Source: Pseudomonadota bacterium
GTDB taxonomy: Bacteria > Pseudomonadota > Alphaproteobacteria > Caulobacterales > Caulobacteraceae
Assembly (NCBI GenBank): GCA_023428785.1
Contig: JAEYWU010000042.1
Location: forward strand, 1-18,370
DNA length: 18,370 nt
Reading direction: 5' to 3'
The notes beneath the pieces were generated by a model. That model had not been told where the DNA came from. It searched no databases and was given only the letters and a program-made list of their open reading frames with translations. Both the position numbers and the translations under genes were made by a program. This document shows, in pieces, positions 7,165 through 13,360 of the stretch (the stretch's first letter is position 1; every line of letters starts with the position of its first letter).

Positions 7165-8058
7165 ATGGGACGAGCGGCTTCGCGCGCTTCCATCCTCAAG
7201 CAGATCGAGGCGCAGGGCGTCCGCGCCGGCCGCCGCGCATTGGGCAAGGCTCTGTCGGACCGGGACCGTCCGGCGATCGATCTGGCCGACACGACCGATT
7301 TCGAGATTCCCGGCCCGGCAGGCCCGTTGAAGGCGCGCCTCTACCAGCCCAATGGCGCCGTGCGCTCGCAGGGCCTGCTCCTATTCTTCCACGGCGGCGG
7401 CTTCACCTTCTGCGACACCGAAACCCACGACGCCCTGTGCCGCCGCCTGGCGCACGGTTCCGGCGCGCCGATCGTTTCGGTCGACTATCGCCTCACGCCC
7501 GAGCACGCCTGGCCGGCGCAGCGCGACGACGCGGAGGCCGCCGTGCGGTGGGTTGCGGCCAATCGATACGCCCTGCCCTGTCCGGTTGCCCCCCTGATCC
7601 TCGGCGGTGATTCCGCCGGCGGCTATCTGGCGCTCGATCTGACGCGCCAACTCAACGCCGAGCAGGCCGGGACCATCGCCCTCACCTTCCTCATCTATCC
7701 GCTGCTCCAGCTGGACGACGCTGTCTGGAAGACCGCCAATGCGGGTCTGCGCACCGTCGGCCGGGTGGCGGTCAATCTGATCCGGTCGCGTCTGGTCGAA
7801 GCGCCGCCCAATCTGCTTGAGGCCGATCCTGTTGGCGATCCGCCGTGTGTCCTGACCTATGGCGGACTGGCCGACCCCGTCAGCCCGGACTGCCAGGCCT
7901 ATGAGGTCGCCCTGAAGGCGGTCGGCGTCCCGGTGCATTCGGCCCGCTTCAAGGCTCTGCCGCACGGATACGCCAACATGACTCACCTCCTGCCCCAGGC
8001 CCGCAGGGCCATAGACAGGACCGCAGACCTGTTGAGACTGGCCCTCACTCAGGCATAA
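7165..8058 (+). CDS. Alpha/beta-hydrolase esterase, hormone-sensitive-lipase (HSL, family IV) type
   Basis: A predicted carboxylesterase acting on short- to medium-chain esters. The 297-residue protein has the HSL-family oxyanion-hole motif HGGG (76-79) and the nucleophile elbow GGDSAGG (147-153, S150). The likely acid is D237 in GGLADPVSPD and the base is H267 in LPHGYAN. YRLTPEHAWPA (108-118) is also typical of this family. No signal peptide is seen, so it should be cytosolic. The ATG at 7165 has AGGGGG four bases upstream. It begins 12 nt after the tRNA-Thr CCA, with no room for a separate promoter outside the tRNA, so co-transcription with the tRNA is likely. The cytochrome gene follows after 29 bp. 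The physiological substrate is unknown. Confidence 0.92.
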   Translation: MGRAASRASILKQIEAQGVRAGRRALGKALSDRDRPAIDLADTTDFEIPGPAGPLKARLYQPNGAVRSQGLLLFFHGGGFTFCDTETHDALCRRLAHGSGAPIVSVDYRLTPEHAWPAQRDDAEAAVRWVAANRYALPCPVAPLILGGDSAGGYLALDLTRQLNAEQAGTIALTFLIYPLLQLDDAVWKTANAGLRTVGRVAVNLIRSRLVEAPPNLLEADPVGDPPCVLTYGGLADPVSPDCQAYEVALKAVGVPVHSARFKALPHGYANMTHLLPQARRAIDRTADLLRLALTQA

Positions 8059-8087
8059 GAAGCGGACCCTTCGTCCCGGAGCCTCCC

Positions 8088-8576
8088 ATGCGTGTCCTGA
8101 TCGCCGTCGCCTCCACGGTCCTTCTCGTTTCGGCCTGCGGCCAGAACACCGAATCCGACTCCGCCCCGCCCGCCGATGCGCCCGCGCCCCGGCCCGAGAT
8201 GACGGATGAGCAGCGGGCCGTGGTCCTGGCCAGCCTGCCGTCGCCCTATAACGAGGGCGATCTGGAGAACGGCCGCCGGGTCTTCGCCCGTTGCCGCTCG
8301 TGCCACACCCTGGCCGAGGGCGGGACCAACATGACCGGCCCGAACCTGTGGGGCGTGTTCGGCCGCCGCGCCGGCTCGGTCGAGGGCTTCCGCTACTCCG
8401 AGGCCGTCCAGAACGCCGGCTTCACATGGGACGCCGAACGCCTCGACGGCTGGCTGACCGCCCCGCGCGAGTTCCTGCCGGGCAATCGCATGGCCTTCGC
8501 CGGCGTGCCGGACGAGGCCGACCGTCGTGACCTGATCGCCTATCTCAAGGTCGAGACGGGCTACGCGCCGGAATAG
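8088..8576 (+). CDS. Lipoprotein class I cytochrome c
   Basis: A small membrane-tethered periplasmic electron carrier. The 162-residue precursor has a lipoprotein signal peptide with lipobox LVSA-C (lipidated C17), then an acidic and Pro/Ala-rich linker (about 20-45). The haem is attached at CRSCH (C69, C72, H73). The distal methionine ligand is probably M135 in GNRMAFAG. GPNLWGVFGRRAG and the final LIAYLK helix match mitochondrial-type or c2/c550-like cytochromes. GGAG lies 6 nt before the ATG. It follows the esterase by 29 bp and abuts the convergent M28 peptidase: the TAG at 8574-8576 is followed immediately by the other gene's stop. Likely partners are the bc1 complex and a terminal oxidase (inference). 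Confidence 0.93.
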   Translation: MRVLIAVASTVLLVSACGQNTESDSAPPADAPAPRPEMTDEQRAVVLASLPSPYNEGDLENGRRVFARCRSCHTLAEGGTNMTGPNLWGVFGRRAGSVEGFRYSEAVQNAGFTWDAERLDGWLTAPREFLPGNRMAFAGVPDEADRRDLIAYLKVETGYAPE

Positions 8577-8584
8577 CTATTCCG
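8569..8584. repeat. Perfect 16-bp palindrome centred on two abutting stop codons
   Basis: CGGAATAG/CTATTCCG is a perfect palindrome. Its centre lies exactly between the TAG of the cytochrome c gene (8574-8576) and the TAG of the M28 gene (8577-8579, minus strand). There is no loop and no T-run, so it is not a standard intrinsic terminator. Confidence 0.85.
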
Positions 8585-10007
8585 CCGCCGGCGTCGGCCG
8601 GAATGTCACGTCCGAATCCGCGATCAGCCAGATCAGCGCGGCCCAGGCGGCCACGTTCTGAGAAAGCTGTTCTGGATCAATCTTGTCCAGCGTATCGTTC
8701 GCTGTGTGGTGTAGGTCGAAATAGCGGGTTCCGTCCTGCGCCAGCCGGAAGACCGGCACGCCCGCGACCGCCAGCGGCCCCACGTCCGCGCCACCGAATC
8801 GTTCCGGCTGATCCGAGGCCAGCACGCCGATCGGATACAGCACCTGGGTCGCGGCCCGCTGGAAGTCCGAGCCGATCGCCGCCTGCGGCAGCCGCAGCGC
8901 ATAGACCCGGTCCGCGCCGAAATCGCTCTCGCCGGCGATGATATGCCGGCCTACGGCGGCCTCGCCCTGCCCTCGCACATAAACGCCGCCGCCATTGCCC
9001 GTCTCGGGCGTCGGCTGGGCCACTTCTTCAGAGCCGTACAGGATCACGCGCACGGTCCGCGCCGGGCGTCGTCCGCCCTCGACCAGTTCCAGGGCCGCGG
9101 CCAGGGTGATGGCGCCCCCGGCCGCATCGTCGATCGCGCCGGTGCCCTGATCCCAGCTGTCCAGGTGGGAGCCCAGAACGATCACTTCGTCCGGACGCTC
9201 TGCGCCGACGATGTCGCCGATCACGTTCTGGGACACGGTCTCATAGGTCCGCGCCGTCGAGGACAGATGGATCCGAACCGGTCCCTCCCCCATCGCCACC
9301 AACCGGCTCAGCTGGTCGGCGTCAGCCGCCGCCAGAGCGAAGGACGGGATCGTCGGCTGTCCGTCGACATAGCGCGTGGTGCCCGTGTGCGGCAGCCGGT
9401 CATAGTCCGACCCAACCGAGCGCATGATGTAGGCTACCGCCCCCCGGTCGCGGGCCGCCGCCGGGCCCAAGCCGCGGACACGCGTCTGCGGTCCATAGCC
9501 CGAGCCGTCCTGCATCGGATGCATCTGGCCCAGATCGATGAAGACGATACGGCCGCGCACCGCTGCTTCGGGCGCCGCCTCGAGCGTTTCCAGGCTGGTG
9601 AAGCGAACGATTTCGGCCTCGACCCCGCCTTCGGGCGTCGCCGGCGAGTGGCCGAGAGCGGCGACCGACAGCGGCTGGGCGAAGGCTCCGACAATGGCGC
9701 CCGAGTCCTCGCCGCGCTCCCAGCCGACCAGCGGGAATTCCTCGATCCGCACATTGCTAAAGCCATGCTCGCGCATCCAGCCAGCCGCCCATTCTGCGGC
9801 CGCCTGTTCTGCCGGCGATCCGGCGGGGCGCGGCCCGAATCGCGTCGTCACCTCGGTCACGAACTCCAGGGCGGCATTGTCCTCAAGCGCCGCGTCACGG
9901 ATCTGCTCGGCGGTGCGGATGGTCTGGGCGTCCTGGGCGGCTGCGCCCCCGGCCGAGGCGAGAAACAGGGCCACGGCGGTGGCGGGCGAAAGGCGACGCA
10001 GGGACAC
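8577..10007 (-). CDS. Secreted M28-family metallopeptidase (carboxypeptidase Q-like)
   Basis: A predicted di-zinc aminopeptidase or dipeptidase acting in the periplasm or outside. The 476-residue precursor has a Sec signal peptide (charged SLRR, hydrophobic core, cleavage near GAAA/QD at 24-25). An inserted PA-like region lies at about 130-240. The catalytic domain supplies H281 (GSHLDSWD), D293 (AIDDAAGG), E327/E328 (GSEE), D362 (ESDFG) and H433/H434 (LHHTANDT), the expected M28 ligands. The arrangement most resembles carboxypeptidase Q (plasma glutamate carboxypeptidase). The GTG at 10007 is chosen because GGAG lies 6 nt upstream and the signal peptide starts there; an ATG at 10094 would add 29 residues of non-signal sequence. 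A GANTC site overlaps the Shine-Dalgarno. It is divergent from the C13 peptidase (128 bp). Confidence 0.92.
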   Translation of the reverse strand: MSLRRLSPATAVALFLASAGGAAAQDAQTIRTAEQIRDAALEDNAALEFVTEVTTRFGPRPAGSPAEQAAAEWAAGWMREHGFSNVRIEEFPLVGWERGEDSGAIVGAFAQPLSVAALGHSPATPEGGVEAEIVRFTSLETLEAAPEAAVRGRIVFIDLGQMHPMQDGSGYGPQTRVRGLGPAAARDRGAVAYIMRSVGSDYDRLPHTGTTRYVDGQPTIPSFALAAADADQLSRLVAMGEGPVRIHLSSTARTYETVSQNVIGDIVGAERPDEVIVLGSHLDSWDQGTGAIDDAAGGAITLAAALELVEGGRRPARTVRVILYGSEEVAQPTPETGNGGGVYVRGQGEAAVGRHIIAGESDFGADRVYALRLPQAAIGSDFQRAATQVLYPIGVLASDQPERFGGADVGPLAVAGVPVFRLAQDGTRYFDLHHTANDTLDKIDPEQLSQNVAAWAALIWLIADSDVTFRPTPAAE

Positions 10008-10135
10008 GGGTGACTCCACAAAGTCTGGCTTGGCGCCGGACACTAGGCCCGTCTGGCCATCGTGCAAGCGCGGGTTTGGGTCTTGCATCAGCAACCGGTG
10101 TTTGTCCTAATCCGAACGGGTTTCGGGAGTGGGCC

Positions 10136-11065
10136 ATGCGTCGCCTTGTCTGGATCGCTGCAATCGCCGCCGCCGCGACGGCTTTAGCCGGAGCGTCCCA
10201 GGCGCAGTCCACGGCCAGCCGTACGCCCAGCATCGCGGGCGACGGTCCCGACACGCCGGCGGTTACCGGTACGCCGTCCGTCCGTCCCCCCTCGTCCCAG
10301 ACCCCGCCGCCGCCGCCGCCGCCTCCACCGCCGCCTCCACCGCCTCCGCCGGTCACCCAGCCGCCCAGCTCAGGCGCCGCCGCGCGCGGAGAGTTCGCGG
10401 ACTGGGCCGTCGCCGTCGTCGCCGCCGACTGGCGCTCCAGCCGGGGCCAGCCGATCCGGGCGTTCGAGAATTCCCGGCGCGACCTGTCAGCGGCCTTCGA
10501 CCGCGTCGGCTTCAGCCGCGCGAACATCACGGCCCTGTCCCTGGCGCCGAACGCGGATGGGGAGCACCTCGGCTCCCAGGTCGCCTTCAACCGGATCGGC
10601 GAGGTCGCTGGCCGCGCCACCAGCGGCTGCCTGCTCTATTTCACCTCGCACGGCTCGCCGTCCGGCATCGTCTGGGGGCCCGACGCCATGGTCGCTCCGC
10701 AGATCATGGACCAGTTGATCGATCGCTGGTGCGGCACGCGTCCGACCGTGGTCGTGGTCTCGGCCTGCTACTCGGGCGTCTTCGTCCCGGCGCTCGCCCA
10801 GCCCAATCGCATGATCATGACCGCCGCCCGGCGCGACCGGTCGTCCTTCGGCTGTTCCGAGGATGCGACCCATCCCTATTTCGACGCCTGCGTGCTTGAG
10901 GCCCTGAACGGCGCGCGCGACTTCCTCAATCTGTCCATGCGCGCCACGGCCTGCGTCAACCGCCGCGAACGAGAAGAAGGCCTCAGCCCGCCGTCCGAGC
11001 CCCAAACCTATGTCGGCGCCCAGATGCAGACCCTGCTGCCCTTCCTGCAGTTCGAACGCCGCTAG
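10136..11065 (+). CDS. Secreted C13 (legumain-like) cysteine peptidase with polyproline linker
   Basis: A predicted periplasmic or secreted caspase-fold cysteine peptidase. The 309-residue precursor begins with a signal peptide (MRRLVWIAAIAAAATALAGA, cleavage near ASQAQ at 22-24). A low-complexity linker follows with 16 consecutive prolines (57-72), then the peptidase domain (about 85-300). H172 in YFTSHGSPSG and C211 in VVVVSACYSG form the clan CD dyad. The later TAARRDRSSFGCSED matches the bacterial part of Pfam Peptidase_C13. GGGAG lies 6 nt before the ATG at 10136; the frame stays open further upstream but would overlap the M28 start. Clan CD members include asparaginyl endopeptidases and GPI transamidase; the cleavage specificity here is unknown. 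The stop is TAG. Confidence 0.88.
   Translation: MRRLVWIAAIAAAATALAGASQAQSTASRTPSIAGDGPDTPAVTGTPSVRPPSSQTPPPPPPPPPPPPPPPPVTQPPSSGAAARGEFADWAVAVVAADWRSSRGQPIRAFENSRRDLSAAFDRVGFSRANITALSLAPNADGEHLGSQVAFNRIGEVAGRATSGCLLYFTSHGSPSGIVWGPDAMVAPQIMDQLIDRWCGTRPTVVVVSACYSGVFVPALAQPNRMIMTAARRDRSSFGCSEDATHPYFDACVLEALNGARDFLNLSMRATACVNRREREEGLSPPSEPQTYVGAQMQTLLPFLQFERR
10304..10351 (+). repeat. Proline-codon repeat tract
   Basis: Forty-eight bases made only of CCN codons encode 16 prolines. The first six codons are all CCG; after that CCT, CCA and CCG alternate, with a repeated CCTCCACCGCC unit (10322-10342). It links the signal peptide region to the C13 domain. Such triplet tracts can slip in replication. 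Confidence 0.9.
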
Positions 11066-11084
11066 GGCTGGTTTCGGCGGAACG

Positions 11085-11099
11085 GAACAGATATAGAAC
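11085..11099 (+). promoter_or_regulatory. Candidate SOS (LexA) box overlapping a -10 element
   Basis: GAACAGATATAGAAC is an exact GAAC-N7-GAAC direct repeat, the reverse complement of GTTC-N7-GTTC, the established LexA operator in alphaproteobacteria. The spacer is AT-rich in a GC-rich region. A -10-like TATAGA (11092-11097) lies inside it, and the GFA start codon is 27 bp downstream, so LexA binding would block that promoter. A third GAAC is at 11080-11083. LexA binding itself is inference. Confidence 0.55.
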
Positions 11100-11126
11100 A
11101 TTTCTCGCAAGCGAGGGAGGTTCGCC

Positions 11127-11537
11127 ATGCTCAAGGGTCAATGCCACTGTGGCGCCATCCACTATGAGATGACGTCCGAGACCATCCACCACGCCCTGTG
11201 CCACTGCCAGGACTGCCGCCGGGCCTCCGGCGCCCCGGTTGTCTCCTGGGGACTGGTGCCGAACGAAGGTCTCAAGGTCACCGGCGAGCCGAAGATCTAC
11301 GCCTCGTCCAAACACGGCCGTCGCCATTTCTGCGGCGAGTGCGGCACCAGCCTCTTCTACACCAACGAGGAAATCTTCCCCGGCGCCATCGACGTCCAGA
11401 CTGCGACGCTCGACGATCCATCCGCCATGCCGGTCCAGGCCCAGATCCAGCTGGCCGAAGGCGTCAGCTGGATGCAGCACCTCGACGCCCTGCCGAAGTT
11501 CGACCGCTATCCTCCGATAGGCCCGGACGCGCCCTAG
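11127..11537 (+). CDS. GFA family (CENP-V/GFA domain) zinc-binding protein
   Basis: A small protein of the family named after glutathione-dependent formaldehyde-activating enzyme (PF04828). Many members have no known activity, so an aldehyde-related role is only a possibility. The 136-residue protein carries the family's zinc cysteines: C6 and C8 (CHC), C25, C27 and C30 (CHCQDC), and C69 and C72 (CGEC). RRASGAP and FCGECGTSLF are family hallmarks. No signal peptide is present. The ATG has GGGAGG six bases upstream, a strong site. The upstream 61-bp gap carries a candidate LexA box. Its TAG interlocks with the stop of the RusA-like gene within CTAG (11534-11537). Confidence 0.93.
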   Translation: MLKGQCHCGAIHYEMTSETIHHALCHCQDCRRASGAPVVSWGLVPNEGLKVTGEPKIYASSKHGRRHFCGECGTSLFYTNEEIFPGAIDVQTATLDDPSAMPVQAQIQLAEGVSWMQHLDALPKFDRYPPIGPDAP

Positions 11538-11890
11538 CGCTTCCTGATTGTCACCAGCAGCCGCTCGCGCTCGCCCTCGCGCCGCTCGACCAGCAGGCGA
11601 GCCACCTGGGCGTCGTCGTGGAAGACGTGCTTCTTGATCCCGTCCAGCACCGCCTTGGCGATGTTGTCGAGATCGATGTGCGGCGGCTCGCCGACGTGCT
11701 CCATCACGATATCGACGGCGTGGTCGCCCCAGGCCGGCCGACTTCCCCGCCAGTCCTTGCGGAAGAACTCGTAGAGCAGGACCTTGTAGTACTTGGGCTG
11801 CGTCGTCAGCCCGTCGACCGTCAGCTCGAACACCCCGTTCGCCTCACGCGCCCGGACCTTGCCGGTCCCTGTCCAGCCGCCGGCGCTCAC
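11534..11890 (-). CDS. RusA-family Holliday junction resolvase-like endonuclease
   Basis: A predicted structure-specific endonuclease that cuts four-way DNA junctions. The 118-residue protein matches RusA (PF05866) in length and in its acidic signature: HIDLDNIAKAVLDGI gives D73, D75, N76, K79 and D83, followed by D92/D93 in FHDDAQV. In E. coli RusA the residues D70, D72, K76 and D91 are essential, and the spacing here agrees. The start is GTG at 11890 with AAGGA six bases upstream; an ATG slightly further up is out of frame and closes at once. RusA genes are typical of prophages, but no phage gene is nearby. It is convergent with GFA and divergent from fumC (78 bp). Confidence 0.85.
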   Translation of the reverse strand: MSAGGWTGTGKVRAREANGVFELTVDGLTTQPKYYKVLLYEFFRKDWRGSRPAWGDHAVDIVMEHVGEPPHIDLDNIAKAVLDGIKKHVFHDDAQVARLLVERREGERERLLVTIRKR

Positions 11891-11968
11891 GCGTGATCCT
11901 TGCCCGTCATGCCCTGCGTGCTACACCGCCCGCCGACCTCCCGCCAGATTCCTGAACGAGCCTTCGCC

Positions 11969-13360
11969 ATGACCAAGACGCGCACCGAAACCGACACCTT
12001 CGGCCCCATTGAGGTGGACGCCTCCCGCCACTGGGGCGCCCAGGCCGAGCGGTCGCGCGGCAACTTCAAGATCGGCTGGGAAAAGCAGCCCCTGCCGATC
12101 GTGCGGGCCCTCGGCATCGTCAAGCGCGCCGCCGCCGAGACCAACCTGGCCCTCGGCAAGTTGGACCCGACCATCGCCAACGCGATCGTCACGGCCGCCA
12201 ATGAGGTGATCGAGGGCAAGCTCGACGACCACTTCCCGCTGGTCGTTTGGCAGACGGGTTCCGGCACCCAGTCCAACATGAACGCCAATGAGGTGATCTC
12301 AAACCGCGCCATCGAGATCCTGGGCGGCGAGATGGGCTCCAAGAAGCCCGTCCACCCCAATGACCACGTCAACATGAGCCAGTCGTCCAACGACACCTAT
12401 CCCACGGCCATGCACGTCGCCTGCGCGGAAGAGATCGTCCACCGCCTGCTCCCGGCTCTCCAGACCCTGCACAACGCCCTGAACGACAAGGCGCAGGCCT
12501 GGAAGGACATCATCAAGATCGGCCGCACCCATACCCAGGACGCCACGCCCCTGACCCTTGGCCAGGAGTTCGGCGGCTACGCCCGGCAGGTCGCCAACGG
12601 CATCGAGCGGATCGAACAGACCCTGCCGAAACTGATGGAGCTGGCCCAGGGCGGCACCGCGGTCGGCACCGGCCTGAACGCCCCCATCGGCTTCGCTGAA
12701 GGCGTTGCCGACAAGATCGCCCAGATCACGGGTCTGAAGTTCACGACCGCCCCGAACAAGTTCGAGGCCCTGGCCGCCCACGACGCGATGGTGTTCAGCC
12801 ACGGCGCCATCAACACGGTGGCCGCCTCGCTGTTCAAGATCGCCAACGACATCCGCTTCCTGGGCTCGGGCCCCCGCTCGGGCCTCGGCGAACTGGCCCT
12901 GCCCGAGAACGAGCCGGGTTCCTCGATCATGCCGGGCAAGGTCAATCCGACCCAGTGCGAAGCCCTCACCCAGGTCTGTGTCCAGATCTTCGGCAACCAC
13001 GCCGCCGTCACCTTCGCCGGAAGCCAGGGCCACTTCGAGCTGAACGTCTTCAACCCGGTGATGGCCTACAACTTCCTCCAGTCGGTTCGCCTCATGGCCG
13101 ACGCCGCCATCAGCTTCACCGACAACTGCGTCGTCGGCATCGAGCCGCGCCGCGACAACATCCAGCGTGGCCTCGAAAACTCGCTGATGCTGGTCACCGC
13201 CCTGAACGGCAAGCTCGGCTACGACGCCTGCGCCAAGATCGCCAAGACCGCCCACAAGAACGGCACAACGCTCCGCGACGAGGCCGTCGGCGGCGGCTAT
13301 CTCACGAACGAGGAATTCGACGAGTGGGTGCGCCCCGAAAAGATGATCTCGCCGGGCTGA
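11969..13360 (+). CDS. fumC: Class II fumarate hydratase
   Basis: Reversibly hydrates fumarate to L-malate in the TCA cycle; it is the iron-independent, cytosolic homotetramer. The 463-residue protein has family-typical length and the fumarase/aspartase-superfamily signature GSSIMPGKVNP (317-327), with catalytic S318, K324 and N326. H188 in GRTHTQDATP corresponds in position to the catalytic histidine of E. coli FumC. SGTQSNMNANEVISNRA (98-114) and HPNDHVNMSQSSNDTYPTAM (129-148) bind substrate. The ATG at 11969 gives the usual MTKTRTETDTFGPIEV start; the Shine-Dalgarno (GAACGAG) is poor. A GANTC site (GATTC, 11947-11951) lies just upstream. The stop is TGA, and the patatin gene follows or overlaps. 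Confidence 0.98.
   Translation: MTKTRTETDTFGPIEVDASRHWGAQAERSRGNFKIGWEKQPLPIVRALGIVKRAAAETNLALGKLDPTIANAIVTAANEVIEGKLDDHFPLVVWQTGSGTQSNMNANEVISNRAIEILGGEMGSKKPVHPNDHVNMSQSSNDTYPTAMHVACAEEIVHRLLPALQTLHNALNDKAQAWKDIIKIGRTHTQDATPLTLGQEFGGYARQVANGIERIEQTLPKLMELAQGGTAVGTGLNAPIGFAEGVADKIAQITGLKFTTAPNKFEALAAHDAMVFSHGAINTVAASLFKIANDIRFLGSGPRSGLGELALPENEPGSSIMPGKVNPTQCEALTQVCVQIFGNHAAVTFAGSQGHFELNVFNPVMAYNFLQSVRLMADAAISFTDNCVVGIEPRRDNIQRGLENSLMLVTALNGKLGYDACAKIAKTAHKNGTTLRDEAVGGGYLTNEEFDEWVRPEKMISPG

Noticed and set aside
10304..10351. CCN triplet tract as a possible CRISPR or satellite array
   Set aside because: It is an in-frame proline-coding tract inside a secreted protein, without spacers or repeat units of CRISPR length.
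10136..11065. Reading the His-Cys protein as a metacaspase or caspase
   Set aside because: The SACYSG and SSFGCSED contexts fit Peptidase_C13 better. Metacaspases share the clan CD fold, so the difference is one of family, not fold.
11534..11890. RusA-like gene as evidence of a prophage
   Set aside because: No integrase, structural, lysis or replication gene, attachment repeat or composition change is present nearby.
12299..13255. 318-codon open frame on the minus strand opposite fumC
   Set aside because: It lies wholly antisense to a textbook fumarase. Its composition (Gly/Val/Asp/Glu/Arg-rich, no domain) is typical of a mirror frame in GC-rich DNA.
12955..13323. Upstream extension of the patatin frame through fumC
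   Set aside because: The frame stays open but the encoded Arg/Pro/His-rich stretch overlaps fumC completely and precedes a signal peptide, so it is not part of the mature gene.
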